Assembly (NCBI GenBank): GCA_007124075.1
Contig: SLFV01000370.1
Location: 1-15,451 of the forward strand
DNA: 15,451 bases
Direction: 5' to 3'
Origin: Roseimaritima sp.
Lineage (GTDB): Bacteria; Planctomycetota; Planctomycetia; Pirellulales; Pirellulaceae
The translations under genes were made by a program, and so were the position numbers. The notes below the pieces were generated by a model that had not been told where the DNA came from, did not search any database, and saw only the letters and a program-made list of their open reading frames with translations. The first letter of the stretch is position 1. Each line of letters opens with the position of its first letter. Below, piece by piece: positions 1 to 7,855 of this stretch.

Positions 1-745
1 GAACATCTTTAAATTCCGCCCACATCGGCTTACCCGCATGTAATTGGAACCCCAGTTGGCCATCCAAAAGCGTCAGTTCTGGGTGGTTGTCTGTGAAATC
101 CAAGATCAGACGACCATTGAGATAATGCAAAATATGGTTCCCGCGGGCGATGATCACGACGTCATTCCAGTTGTCCAGACGAAACAGCGTTTTGAATTCC
201 TGCTGGGTAACCAGATCATCGGCCAACACCTGTTTGCCGTCCTGGTCCCATCGGGCCCGCTGGCCGGTCAGGCAGATCCGCTTTCGCGAGCCACCTTCGT
301 CGTAGATGAAGCCAGAAACGTTGGGGAATACGTTTTCGTTGCGGATTTCGTACTGATAGCCCTTCAGCACCCAAGGATTAGGTGCTGAAGCGTCGGTGAA
401 ATGCTTCGAGCGGTACTGGATGCCCGAGTTATTGATCGCGTTACAGCGGAAGGAACAGCGTAGTTCAAAGTCCTTCGTCCGGCCTTCCTGCCAAATCAGG
501 AACGTATTCCGCTTGGCGGCGTTTTCAGGCGTCGTTTCGCCGCGGATCACGCCCTCTGAAACCGACCACAATCGTGGATCGCCCGACCAGCCGCTGAGGT
601 CCTTGCCATTAAAAATGGAAACCAGCGATGGGGATGGGGGGGGTGCCAGCACGGGGGCCTCTTCCGCCGCAACCGGCTGGTTTCGGATCAGCCCCACAGC
701 GAGAACCAGCATCCAAAAACAACGTTTTGAACAAAATGAAATCAT
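1..745 (-). CDS. DUF1080 / 3-keto-disaccharide hydrolase family secreted protein (C-terminus cut by window edge)
   Basis: The frame reads from an ATG at 745 to the left edge with no stop, giving 248 residues and part of a codon. Residues 1-27 look like a Sec signal peptide: Lys/Arg near the start, a hydrophobic stretch WMLVLAVGLI, then VAA before EEAP. A Pro-rich linker follows, then the DUF1080 jelly-roll start SIFNGKDLSGWSG and further family-typical stretches: a weak RGETTPEN region, FELRCSFR, NSGIQYRS, GYQYEIRN and WNDVVIIARGNHILHYLNG. The family is common and multi-copy in planctomycetes. Characterised relatives act on 3-keto-glycosides, and members often sit in secreted glycan-degradation sets, so a periplasmic or surface role is inferred. 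A weak GAAGG lies about 10 nt upstream of the ATG. A run of eight C in the coding strand (636-643) falls in the linker codons. Another ATG-started frame overlapping the 5' end is a shadow without family features. Confidence 0.88.
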   Translation of the reverse strand, partial: MISFCSKRCFWMLVLAVGLIRNQPVAAEEAPVLAPPPSPSLVSIFNGKDLSGWSGDPRLWSVSEGVIRGETTPENAAKRNTFLIWQEGRTKDFELRCSFRCNAINNSGIQYRSKHFTDASAPNPWVLKGYQYEIRNENVFPNVSGFIYDEGGSRKRICLTGQRARWDQDGKQVLADDLVTQQEFKTLFRLDNWNDVVIIARGNHILHYLNGRLILDFTDNHPELTLLDGQLGFQLHAGKPMWAEFKDV

Positions 746-1106
746 CGGACAAGCCTTCAAGGGTACAAGATGTGTTAAGGTTAAGATGGCGACCGCAGGT
801 CCTATGGTAGCATGCCAAATGCCGAAGTGACGGCGGTTCTTAGCGAAAACCGGCCTCGTCCGCAGCAAAAAAAGGGCGGCACGCTTCGCTGGCATCACGC
901 GCTGGGCCGACGGGATCCATTATCTAAAAAATCTGTCTCATGCCCGGGGTGCATTCAGGGAGTATTCAGCCAAACCATCGAGGAGCATTTGCACTGCCTC
1001 CGGATTGAAGCCCTCGGCTTGGGTCTCCACGTGCTGCGGATTGATCTTTGTGCCAAATCGATGGCTTCCTCTGGTCGCGCCCCGAAACAGCGCCCTGTCA
1101 AACCGA
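746..1106. other. Sparse intergenic stretch between gmd and the DUF1080 gene
   Basis: About 360 nt without a gene I can support firmly. It contains a possible short minus-strand reading frame (listed separately), an A7/T7 run near 869-875, and a T-rich stretch on the minus strand near 925-931. I found no convincing stem-loop next to either T run, so no terminator is called. No -35/-10 pair for the DUF1080 gene is convincing. Confidence 0.5.
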
Positions 1107-1132
1107 TTACCGGCAGCTTTCCCGCAGGTCAT
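938..1132 (-). CDS. Possible 64-aa small ORF downstream of gmd (doubtful)
   Basis: A minus-strand frame starting at an ATG inside the last codons of gmd (26 nt overlap) ends with TGA at 938-940. Its second half, from about INPQHVETQAEGFNPEAV to the end, reads like ordinary soluble protein with Glu, Gln and Leu spread as in a helix. The first half is Arg/Gly-rich and less protein-like. I do not recognise it. It has no clear ribosome binding site. It could be a real small protein translated from the gmd transcript, the decayed end of an older gene, or chance. Its frame differs from gmd, and gmd already ends where its family normally ends, so it is not a frameshifted gmd tail. Confidence 0.15.
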   Translation of the reverse strand: MTCGKAAGNRFDRALFRGATRGSHRFGTKINPQHVETQAEGFNPEAVQMLLDGLAEYSLNAPRA

Positions 1133-2087
1133 GGCCGACCATGATCTCCACAAGGTCCTGGAGGCTTACCTCCGTCTTCCAGCTCAGCAGACGCTGGGCC
1201 TTGCTGGGATCGCCGACGACTCGAGGTGGTTCCTGAGGACGCACCAACTGGGGATCAGAAACTACAAATTTCCGATAGTCCAAATCGACGACCGCAAAGG
1301 CCAGTTGCAAGAATTCACGTACCGAATGCCCACGCCCCGTCGCCAAAATAAAATCCTCAGGCTGGTCTCGCTGCAGAATTCGCCACATGCCCTGGACGTA
1401 CTCAGGGGCGTAGCCCCAATCGCGAACAACATCAACGTTCCCCAACGTCAACTGGTCGGCGTGACCCTGCCGGATTGCCGCGACACCACGAGTAATCTTT
1501 CTGGTAACAAAGCGAGGGTGGCGACGCGGGGATTCATGGTTGAAGCAGATCGCGTTGCAAGCATGCAGGCCGTAACACTGACGATACACTTGCACCAACT
1601 GCGTCGCAGCGGCTTTTGCGGCCCCGTAGGGACTGAGAGGGTGGATCCTACTGTTTTCGTCCAAGGGGTACTGGTCCGCGTGACCGAAAATCTCGCTGCT
1701 ACTGACATGCAAAACTCTTGGGCGTGGGGTCAGGTGCCGCACGGCTTCCAACAATGACAGCGTAGCTGTCACCGATGATTGGTAAGTCAAGACCGGCTGC
1801 TTGAAGCTGGTACCGACATGCGACTGAGCCGCCAGATGGTAGATTTCGTTGACCTTTAATTTGTCCAGCAGGTCATGCAGCGACTCGCAATGATTCAGGT
1901 CGCACGGATGCAAATGTAGTTGTTGGTCATACGGCGATGCTTGTTCCGCCAATCTTTCCTGCGGCCCCAGCCCCGTGGGTCGGTTGGGTCGGACAGTGCC
2001 GTGAACCACATAGCCTTGCCGCAACAGCCATTCGGTCAGGTAGCTTCCATCCTGTCCCGTGATGCCGGTGATCAATGCCGAACGCAC
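1107..2087 (-). CDS. gmd: GDP-mannose 4,6-dehydratase (short-chain dehydrogenase/reductase superfamily)
   Basis: The product converts GDP-D-mannose to GDP-4-keto-6-deoxy-D-mannose, the first step towards GDP-fucose, GDP-rhamnose and related sugars for surface polysaccharides; it is cytoplasmic and NADP-dependent. The 326-aa protein has the Rossmann motif GITGQDG (residues 8-14), the family motif SSSEIFG (about 129-135, holding the Ser/Glu catalytic positions), and the YxxxK pair Tyr154/Lys158 in SPYGAAKAA. It also carries the GMD signatures CFNHESPRR, FVTRKIT and LGNVDVVRDWGYAPEYV, and ends in GDPSKAQRLLSWK as expected. His replaces the usual Gly after ESPRR. I chose the GTG at 2087 because the protein then begins like E. 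coli Gmd, and AAGGA lies just before it, although only 2 nt away. A TTG at 2102 in the same frame is the alternative. With that TTG the gene would overlap the upstream phosphoesterase stop; with GTG they are 5 nt apart. Confidence 0.93.
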   Translation of the reverse strand: MRSALITGITGQDGSYLTEWLLRQGYVVHGTVRPNRPTGLGPQERLAEQASPYDQQLHLHPCDLNHCESLHDLLDKLKVNEIYHLAAQSHVGTSFKQPVLTYQSSVTATLSLLEAVRHLTPRPRVLHVSSSEIFGHADQYPLDENSRIHPLSPYGAAKAAATQLVQVYRQCYGLHACNAICFNHESPRRHPRFVTRKITRGVAAIRQGHADQLTLGNVDVVRDWGYAPEYVQGMWRILQRDQPEDFILATGRGHSVREFLQLAFAVVDLDYRKFVVSDPQLVRPQEPPRVVGDPSKAQRLLSWKTEVSLQDLVEIMVGHDLRESCR

Positions 2088-2092
2088 GATCC

Positions 2093-2917
2093 TTAACCCC
2101 AAGTCCAGCGGCAGCTTGAGCTTGATATTTCCAACAGGCCAGTGATTTGCGGCTTGCCGTACATTGCATCCCCGGTGACAACGGTCAGATTATCGCGGAG
2201 CCTTGCCACGCCGCGATGGTGCGTATGGCCGCAGAAAACTACGATCTCGTGATTCGGGAAAGCCGCCGCGCTATCTTCCAACACTTTTCCGATTTGCCCA
2301 CAGACGAAAAAGGGTGCCCACAAGTCGTCGGTCGTTCGCCCCTGGTACCAACACGCCTCACGAAACGGAGGTACATGGGTGGCCACCGCGACGACCTTCG
2401 ATTGTTTGAACGCAGCGACAAGTTTGGGCTGCAGACGATCTGCCGCTTCCTGTCCGAATCGCTGCAGTTTTCGCTTCCTTTCGTCGGGCATCAACGACTG
2501 AAAATCGGCGATAAACTGAAAGTCGGCAAGGACTACAGGCGAGCGTTCAAAATCCCCCACCGTCGCGTCACCCCAGCCATCCTCGCCCACGATCGCGACC
2601 TGCGGCGCCATTTTCACCGGGAACGAATCGGTCAGGTAGGTCAGGTTCGCACGTTTGCGGCACAGGTCGACCGCCATTCGCCGCGCGGCCTGAACACTGC
2701 TTTGGTAAAAATCGTGGTTGCCCAGGACGAAATAAATCGGACCGATGAATGCCGACGCCAGCCGGTCCAACTGAAACGCGACGTCCGGACCCTCCGAAAT
2801 GTCGCCGGTGATTAGCATTGCATCAACCGATTCCTGCCGCAGGGAGGCGACAAAATGCTCCCACGCTTTCAGGTCCGCATGGTTCAAATGAGGGTCGGTG
2901 ATCCAAGCAACACGCAT
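2093..2917 (-). CDS. Calcineurin-like metallophosphoesterase
   Basis: This 274-aa cytoplasmic protein has every metal-binding block of the calcineurin-like phosphoesterase fold in order: D8-x-H10 (TDPHLN), G38-D39 (ITGDISEG), GNHD (66-69), a lone His181 in ATHVPP, and GHTH (230-233). These bind a two-metal centre that hydrolyses phosphomono- or diesters. The substrate cannot be read from the sequence. Relatives include cyclic-nucleotide phosphodiesterases, nucleotide phosphatases and UDP-diacylglucosamine hydrolases. No signal peptide or membrane segment is visible. A roughly 60-residue insertion (about 115-175, charged and helical) separates the GNHD block from His181. The gene begins 10 nt after metK stops and ends at or just before gmd, so co-transcription with both is likely. 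The ATG at 2917 is the natural start because it puts the first metal motif at residue 8; no strong Shine-Dalgarno precedes it. Confidence 0.88.
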   Translation of the reverse strand: MRVAWITDPHLNHADLKAWEHFVASLRQESVDAMLITGDISEGPDVAFQLDRLASAFIGPIYFVLGNHDFYQSSVQAARRMAVDLCRKRANLTYLTDSFPVKMAPQVAIVGEDGWGDATVGDFERSPVVLADFQFIADFQSLMPDERKRKLQRFGQEAADRLQPKLVAAFKQSKVVAVATHVPPFREACWYQGRTTDDLWAPFFVCGQIGKVLEDSAAAFPNHEIVVFCGHTHHRGVARLRDNLTVVTGDAMYGKPQITGLLEISSSSCRWTWG

Positions 2918-2927
2918 GTCCCGGTAC

Positions 2928-4115
2928 TTACGCCGTTTGCACCAGGGACTCCGCAGCCGCCGTCAGATCGGCTGCCTTGTCGGTTTGTTCCCACAAAAAC
3001 TCAGGCTCATTGCGGCCAAAATGGCCGCCCGATGACGTCTTGGTGAAAATGGGCCTGCGCAACTGCAGGTGGTCGATGATGCCCGCTGGTGTCAAGGGGA
3101 AATGCTCCCGAACCAGTTCGCACAGATCACCATCAGCGATCTTTCCCGTCTCCTGCGTGTCAACCCGCACGCTGACCGGTTCACTAACACCGATCGCGTA
3201 GGCCAACTGGACTTCACAACGCTCGGCTAAACCGGCGGCGACGATATTTTTGGCAATGTACCGAGCCATGTAGGCAGCGCTGCGGTCAACCTTGGTGCTG
3301 TCCTTCCCACTAAACGCGCCTCCGCCGTGTCGCCCCCAACCGCCATAGGTGTCGACGATAATTTTTCTTCCCGTCAAGCCGCAATCGCCATGCGGTCCCC
3401 CGACCACAAAATTACCTGTGGGATTGATATGAAATTTGGGATCCGCAGGAGTCAGCTCCGCTGGCAGCAATGGCTTGATGATCTTGTCGATCACAAACGC
3501 CTTGATCGTATCGTAATCAACATCGGGCGTATGCTGCGTGCTGACCACGACGGTATCGATGCGTACCGGCCGCTGGCCTTCGTATTCGACCGTCACCTGA
3601 CTTTTGCTGTCAGGACGCAACCAGTCGACCTCCCCGTTAAACCTAGCTTCGGTCAGTCGCTGGATAATCCGATGAGCCAAGGAGATCGGCAGCGGCATCA
3701 ATTCTGGCGTATCCTTACAGGCGAACCCGAACATCAGCCCCTGATCACCCGCGCCAACGTCCTTCCCCGCAGCAGCGTCCACCCCCATCGCGATGTCCCT
3801 GCTTTGCGGATCCAAGCTGACCATCACGGCACAGGTATCGCCACAAATTCCCATCTGGTCATCCGTGTAACCGACTTGGTTAATCACATCACGAACAATC
3901 TGAGCGTAATTGACCTGAGCCGTCGTCGAAACCTCACCCGCGATCATTGCCAGTCCCGTAGTCACCAGTGTCTCGCAAGCCACACGGCTGTCAGGGTCCT
4001 GTGCCAGCAGCGCATCCAGAACGCCATCGCTGATGCGGTCGGCAAGCTTGTCTGGATGTCCCATGCTGACCGATTCGCTTGTGAATAGGTAACGATCTTT
4101 GTTTGCAACGGTCAC
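2928..4115 (-). CDS. metK: S-adenosylmethionine synthetase (methionine adenosyltransferase)
   Basis: MetK makes S-adenosylmethionine from methionine and ATP in the cytoplasm, releasing phosphate and pyrophosphate. The 395-aa protein carries the N-terminal [12 protein letters not shown] block (from residue 19, ATP and Mg binding), the signature [10 protein letters not shown] (121-130) and the P-loop-like GGGAFSGKD (264-272), followed by [18 protein letters not shown]. This is the complete three-domain bacterial enzyme; E. coli MetK has 384 residues. The C-terminus has FGR and the downstream acidic/aromatic stretch expected of the family. I chose the GTG at 4115 because GAAGGG lies 9 nt upstream and the product then starts close to the family's [14 protein letters not shown] at 4157 in the same frame would add 14 residues with no family match. 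A good promoter lies at 4184-4211. I saw no recognisable SAM riboswitch in the leader. The phosphoesterase gene follows after 10 nt. Confidence 0.96.
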   Translation of the reverse strand: MTVANKDRYLFTSESVSMGHPDKLADRISDGVLDALLAQDPDSRVACETLVTTGLAMIAGEVSTTAQVNYAQIVRDVINQVGYTDDQMGICGDTCAVMVSLDPQSRDIAMGVDAAAGKDVGAGDQGLMFGFACKDTPELMPLPISLAHRIIQRLTEARFNGEVDWLRPDSKSQVTVEYEGQRPVRIDTVVVSTQHTPDVDYDTIKAFVIDKIIKPLLPAELTPADPKFHINPTGNFVVGGPHGDCGLTGRKIIVDTYGGWGRHGGGAFSGKDSTKVDRSAAYMARYIAKNIVAAGLAERCEVQLAYAIGVSEPVSVRVDTQETGKIADGDLCELVREHFPLTPAGIIDHLQLRRPIFTKTSSGGHFGRNEPEFLWEQTDKAADLTAAAESLVQTA

Positions 4116-4183
4116 GGAGTAATTCCCTTCGATTGAGTTTGAGTCCAATGGGTCCAAAGATGCAGGAGCAAATGGAGGTAGAC

Positions 4184-4211
4184 ATTCTATTGAGAGTCCA
4201 GTTTAATTCAA
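4184..4211 (-). promoter_or_regulatory. Sigma-70-type promoter for metK
   Basis: On the minus strand TTGAAT (4206-4211) and TAGAAT (4184-4189) are separated by 16 nt, matching the -35/-10 consensus at 4/6 and 5/6 positions. The predicted start near 4177 gives a leader of about 60 nt before the GTG of metK, which also argues against the TTG start at 4157. Confidence 0.55.
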
Positions 4212-4292
4212 TCGCACCGCTTATGGAATTGAGCCTGCCGCGCGGGGCTAGGGAGAGTCAGGTTACGCGGCCAGACATCATTTTCGGGTCGC

Positions 4293-5174
4293 TTATTCCG
4301 ACTGAAGCATCCGGTCCAAAGCCTTGATCGCAACGGGAAACGGAGTCTCTCCGCTGGATAACTGCCGCCACCAGGACTGAATGATATCGCTTCGCTTTGC
4401 TGCGGTGTTGCGAAGCCACAATTGAGTGGCTTGCGGCACGGGCCAGGCCCCTGTAGGCAACAAATCCAATTCACGTCCAGCCGCCAAGACGATCGGCACC
4501 AACGCTGTAGAAGCGACCGCCGGCAAACGACCGGGATCGACAAACCGGTTGGCATTTTCGTGCCCCAGTCCCACACGAGCGATCAGCCATGCCAAACGCA
4601 AGACCTCGGGAACCTGCGTGTCCACATTGGTCAGCATCGCCTCCATCCAGACCGTCTTCGATTTCGCGTCGGCGTCGCCACCCCCTGCCGCGACCGGCTG
4701 GACAAACCAGACCGTGACTCGTTGCGGCAGTAACTCATCGTGCGTCAGTTTAGCAATTTGCCGCAACAACCCCGGTCCGTAGGCTTCCCACGCCGTTCGC
4801 AGAGGTCCGCTCCGCAACGGCAGTTGCTCCGCCAACTTCGGGAAACGCTCGCCAAACAACAAACGCAAGTCCGTGATCGCGCCCGATATTGCTTTTGCCA
4901 TCGTATCCACCGTCAACGACGAACAGCCAGCGGCTTGGAGCGCGTTTTCACAAAGCTCAAGGTCGTCCCGTGACTGAAAGCCCCCCTTCACCATCGCTTG
5001 CCAAAAATCCCGCCAATCCAAATCGGAGGCCCCCAACTGGGTGTTGATGTCGTCTACTGCGGGAACCAGTAGACGATTCAACCGCGGATCATTGAGCGGC
5101 AAATTTTGGGCAACCGCTGCGGCAGCATACAGCACGCTGCCCGCGGCACTATGTTTCCATGAAACTTTGGTCAT
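4293..5174 (-). CDS. Conserved-looking protein of unknown function, translationally coupled to aroH
   Basis: I do not recognise this 293-aa protein. It is Ala/Leu/Trp-rich and reads as mostly helical and soluble. Visible segments are an N-terminal helix-like stretch ([12 protein letters not shown], residues about 15-26), a mid-protein GGGDAD loop (about 165-170), and [18 protein letters not shown] (about 214-231), whose His/Glu/Asn cluster could be functional. No signal peptide, clear membrane span, nucleotide-binding loop or CxxC motif is present. The ATG at 5174 overlaps the aroH stop in ATGA, so ribosomes probably re-initiate from aroH and the two products are likely made together. metK follows after 177 nt with its own promoter. 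The coupling hints at a role near chorismate or aromatic amino acid metabolism, but that is context only; a lineage-specific partner of unrelated function is equally possible. Confidence 0.8.
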   Translation of the reverse strand: MTKVSWKHSAAGSVLYAAAAVAQNLPLNDPRLNRLLVPAVDDINTQLGASDLDWRDFWQAMVKGGFQSRDDLELCENALQAAGCSSLTVDTMAKAISGAITDLRLLFGERFPKLAEQLPLRSGPLRTAWEAYGPGLLRQIAKLTHDELLPQRVTVWFVQPVAAGGGDADAKSKTVWMEAMLTNVDTQVPEVLRLAWLIARVGLGHENANRFVDPGRLPAVASTALVPIVLAAGRELDLLPTGAWPVPQATQLWLRNTAAKRSDIIQSWWRQLSSGETPFPVAIKALDRMLQSE

Positions 5175-5644
5175 TTACCCGTTTGGCTCTGGGTCATTTG
5201 TTCCTGAATCCAGCGTTCCAATTCGTCAAAGTCGATCGGAGGGATTTTCGATAAATCCGGACGCAGTGCGATCGCACCGCGCACGTAAACATGTTGAATT
5301 TGGTCTTGAGGCAAGCGTGTGTTCCAGTTCAGCAAGACGCGAATGCAGCGAGGCAACGAATCGGGGACAGAAATTTCATAGGTGCACAGCAGCGGCACAT
5401 GCAGCCACCCCAATTGTCTGGCGGCCAGCGCGGGAAATTCGGCATCTAAATCCTTGGTGACGGAGAAGGTCACGCTACCGATATCGCTAGGCGCAATTTC
5501 ATTGCGACGGACCATCAGCGCCAGCATCTGCCGCGTCGCCACCAAAATCTGCTCGCGGTCGTTGGCGTCCACCGTCGTTGCGCCGCGTACGCCACGGCAC
5601 GCCCAGGTTGGCGGTTGGTCATCTTCAGTTCTAGGGTCGGTCAT
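5171..5644 (-). CDS. aroH: Chorismate mutase, AroH type
   Basis: The enzyme rearranges chorismate to prephenate, the committed step to phenylalanine and tyrosine. The product matches the small trimeric AroH family of Bacillus subtilis rather than the helical AroQ type. It has [11 protein letters not shown] near the start (Arg20 aligns with B. subtilis Arg7), [21 protein letters not shown] (the Cys and Glu of the active site), [13 protein letters not shown] (catalytic Arg90 equivalent), [14 protein letters not shown] (Tyr108 equivalent) and ALRPDLS. All key residues are present. At 157 aa it exceeds the usual 120-130 because of a 16-residue leader and a charged tail ([20 protein letters not shown]). 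I chose the ATG at 5644. An in-frame ATG at 5764 has a strong AGGAGG 8 nt ahead, but its 40 extra residues show no codon-position bias and no family match. The stop overlaps the next gene's ATG. Confidence 0.92.
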   Translation of the reverse strand: MTDPRTEDDQPPTWACRGVRGATTVDANDREQILVATRQMLALMVRRNEIAPSDIGSVTFSVTKDLDAEFPALAARQLGWLHVPLLCTYEISVPDSLPRCIRVLLNWNTRLPQDQIQHVYVRGAIALRPDLSKIPPIDFDELERWIQEQMTQSQTGK

Positions 5645-5703
5645 GCTGCCAAGACGCGGTCGGATCCAAACAAGCGGGTGGGTTGCAAAAAGCATGCGAA
5701 GGC

Positions 5704-5734
5704 TTGATTTCCCAGCCATCGCCGCCGATACAAT
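5704..5734 (+). promoter_or_regulatory. Possible promoter for the 84-aa gene
   Basis: TTGATT (5704-5709) and TACAAT (5729-5734) on the plus strand are 19 nt apart, slightly longer than ideal. They lie in the 149-nt divergent gap between aroH and the gene starting at 5794 and would give a leader of about 50 nt. Confidence 0.35.
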
Positions 5735-5793
5735 ACTGTACCGGTGCCGGGCCGGTTGTGCCATCCTGTATTCCTCCTGCCAAAGCTGACCTG

Positions 5794-6048
5794 ATGTCGA
5801 ACCATACGCGATACCAAGAAAAAATCATCAAAAACTACTACCAGAACCGCGATGCGATAGCGCTGCAGAAGTCCCAGGAATTGGTGACGGAACTGTATTT
5901 AAGCGAAGGAAAGAAAAGAGCATCCGTCTGGAAACGCCTCGCAGGGCACCTTGCCAAGGCGGGTCTGCCCAGTGACCGGATTGAGCACCTGCAGCAGCAG
6001 GATAACCCAGAATTGGTGGCCAAAGAACTGGAAAAGCTTGTCGGTTAG
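5794..6048 (+). CDS. Small helical protein of unknown function (84 aa)
   Basis: The 84-residue product, starting [20 protein letters not shown], is rich in Lys, Glu, Gln and Leu and reads as three or four amphipathic helices. A basic centre ([20 protein letters not shown]) is followed by an acidic end ([15 protein letters not shown]). I recall similar short proteins in other planctomycete genomes, but I cannot name a family or function. The charge pattern would fit a nucleic-acid- or protein-binding adaptor. I chose the ATG at 5794 because upstream sequence in the same frame is Pro/Cys-rich and unlike the rest. No Shine-Dalgarno precedes it; the upstream TTCCTCC instead resembles the anti-Shine-Dalgarno sequence. 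It diverges from aroH. Confidence 0.75.
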   Translation: MSNHTRYQEKIIKNYYQNRDAIALQKSQELVTELYLSEGKKRASVWKRLAGHLAKAGLPSDRIEHLQQQDNPELVAKELEKLVG

Positions 6049-6097
6049 GTGGCATGGAATCGATTGCGGACAGGTTTACTTTTCCGCTTTCGAGATC

Positions 6098-6132
6098 TCT
6101 CCCCGCGGCTCCCGTTGCGCAGTTCGGGGAGA
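6098..6132 (+). repeat. Hairpin after the 84-aa gene
   Basis: TCTCCCCG (6098-6105) and CGGGGAGA (6125-6132) form a perfect 8-bp stem around a 19-nt loop, 50 nt past the stop codon. There is no T tract, so it is not a classic intrinsic terminator. It could stabilise the transcript end. Confidence 0.35.
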
Positions 6133-6340
6133 CCCCGACAAAACAGACGGTTGCTTGGGCAAGCGTTGCGAAGGCGAGACGGAGGTGGTTCGCAGGTGAT
6201 TCCTTGCTGATTTTTCTCTCGGAATGCCTTGCTAATCGCTGGACTTCGCGATTGCATTGTGAGACACTGATCTAGGTCCGGACGGAATAACCGGGCTCAT
6301 TCTTCTCCTCTCCTCGCCCAATCGACTCGGAGCCTTTGAA

Positions 6341-7465
6341 ATGAATCGACGTAGACAGACTGGTTTCACGCTAGTCGAATTACTGGTCGTGATCGCGATC
6401 ATTGGGGTTTTGATGGGATTGTTGTTGCCAGCGGTGCAATATGCTCGCGAGGTCGCGCGTCGCAACACTTGTTCGGCCAACGTCAAGGGGTTGGCGATGT
6501 CAGCGATCAGCCACGAAAATACGCGGAACCAGTACCCCCGCTGGGTGAAGAGTTTTGGGGATTACAATGGCCCGAACGATCCCGCCGACCCCAGTAATCC
6601 TTTCAATAGCCCGCATGTTAAGCTGGGTTCGTGGGCCGTCGCAATCTTGCCGTTTGCCGACAACCAACCGACCTACGAGATTTGGAGCGAAAATAAGTAT
6701 CCTTTGTTTTCGACTTCGCCTGCTGAGAGCGCCGGTAATGATGGATACAGCAAAAATGCGGCCCCCAATCTGTCACTCTTCATTTGCCCCAGTGATACGC
6801 GGAAGAACCCCTTTAAAGAGGGCAAAAACTCGTATATCGCCAATAACGGCATGGCGTTTAACGCGAGCATGGCACCCTATCAGTACGATCGAGCCGGAAA
6901 TTCGGTGACAGTCGACTTCGCACGAGTTCAATCCAAGGCCAACGGAGTGTTTAAGAATGGTTTTGCTGGCAGTAGCGGTTCCGCTGTTGTCCCGGCGATG
7001 CGAGCCGAGGATGTTGTTGATGGCCTGCGGACCACGCTGCTGTTTTCGGAAAATGTGCTCGCTCGACCGTGGCACCATGTCATTCTTTCGGATACTCCGG
7101 CCAATCATGTGTCGGCACTCGGTGGTGGCTCCCCGCTCTATCCCTATGGGTCTCAGTATATTCACGGTATGGTGTGGCACCGCTTTGACGATCAAGGTGC
7201 TGGAGGAGCATCACTGCCTCCGAACTCGGCTAAAATTAACGGCGGCAACTTGAAAACCGATATCATGGACGCCACCAATATGTTTCTGTTTGCGCGTCCA
7301 TCGTCGATGCATTCGGGGGGCGTCAATGGAGGATTTGCAGACGGTTCGGTGCGGTTTGTGTCGGAGTCGATTGATTATCGCGTGTACCAGGCATTGCTGA
7401 CCCCCAGGGGCAAGTCAAGCGATGTGCCGTTCTTCGAATATGTATTGCGGGACGACGCAACTTAA
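6341..7465 (+). CDS. DUF1559 domain protein with prepilin-type N-terminal methylation motif
   Basis: The 374-aa product starts with a type IV pilin-like class III signal: MNRRRQTG then FTLVELLVVIAIIGVLMGLLLPAV, with the prepilin peptidase cleavage expected between Gly8 and Phe9 and the conserved Glu at mature position 5. The rest is the DUF1559 (SBP_bac_10-like) domain, with ARRNTCSANVKGLAMSAISHENTRNQYP after the helix. It ends with the family hallmark H-X9-DG, here His324 to Asp334-Gly335, within HSGGVNGGFADGSVRFV. Planctomycetes carry dozens to hundreds of such paralogues. They are thought to be exported pseudopilin-like surface or periplasmic proteins; their exact role is unknown. GGAG lies 8 nt before the ATG at 6341, a good ribosome binding site. 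The length is normal and nothing is broken. Neighbouring genes suggest no operon. Confidence 0.95.
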   Translation: MNRRRQTGFTLVELLVVIAIIGVLMGLLLPAVQYAREVARRNTCSANVKGLAMSAISHENTRNQYPRWVKSFGDYNGPNDPADPSNPFNSPHVKLGSWAVAILPFADNQPTYEIWSENKYPLFSTSPAESAGNDGYSKNAAPNLSLFICPSDTRKNPFKEGKNSYIANNGMAFNASMAPYQYDRAGNSVTVDFARVQSKANGVFKNGFAGSSGSAVVPAMRAEDVVDGLRTTLLFSENVLARPWHHVILSDTPANHVSALGGGSPLYPYGSQYIHGMVWHRFDDQGAGGASLPPNSAKINGGNLKTDIMDATNMFLFARPSSMHSGGVNGGFADGSVRFVSESIDYRVYQALLTPRGKSSDVPFFEYVLRDDAT

Positions 7466-7562
7466 GCAATGCGAGGGAAATGAGTGTCCGGTGTCGTTTC
7501 TGCAACGCACCGCTTGGTGCTCAGCGCGGGAAGAGGTGCTGGACATTTACTTCTCCTATTTT

Positions 7563-7580
7563 CCGATCGACCCCGATCGG
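7563..7580 (+). repeat. Perfect hairpin downstream of the DUF1559 gene
   Basis: CCGATCG (7563-7569) and CGATCGG (7574-7580) form a 7-bp perfect stem around the 4-nt loop ACCC, about 100 nt after the stop codon. No T run follows on either strand, so it may act in 3'-end stability rather than as a standard terminator. Confidence 0.4.
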
Positions 7581-7823
7581 CCTTGCCGCGTTGAGGGCCC
7601 AGTTCGGAGGCTTGGCGAACCTTCGGGTGCGCACGGAGTCGCGGAGCCGTGTTTGTTTTGAACGGAGGATTCAACGTCGCGGCCCGATGTCCGTGGAGCA
7701 ATATTTCGGGATTTCTCTGCGGTTCCCGCGTTGCCAGAGAGGCCGCTAAGCCAAGCGTCAATCACACAATCGTCTTTCCGATTTCGATCCCGCCGTCTAG
7801 AATCGAGAGTCATCGGGAAATAA

Positions 7824-7855
7824 GCTGCCGGATTTCAAGTCCTCGTCCCGGCAGC
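7824..7855 (+). repeat. Perfect 8-bp hairpin upstream of the thioredoxin lipoprotein gene
   Basis: GCTGCCGG (7824-7831) and CCGGCAGC (7848-7855) pair perfectly around a 16-nt loop. The hairpin sits about 180 nt before the lipoprotein start and could belong to its leader. Confidence 0.35.

Noticed and set aside
869..931. Intrinsic terminators at the T-rich runs near gmd
   Set aside because: T runs are present on the minus strand but no adjacent stable stem was found; the nearby GCGTG copies are direct, not inverted.
1005..1757. 250-aa plus-strand open frame
   Set aside because: It is antisense to gmd, whose motifs are unmistakable; its composition is a reflection of gmd codons.
2147..2815. 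222-aa plus-strand open frame
   Set aside because: Antisense to the metallophosphoesterase, which has all metal motifs; Arg/His-rich shadow composition.
3327..4088. 253-aa plus-strand open frame
   Set aside because: Antisense to metK; no family features.
4116..4292. SAM riboswitch ahead of metK
   Set aside because: I looked for conserved SAM-I and SAM-II cores and saw none; the probable promoter leaves a leader of only about 60 nt.
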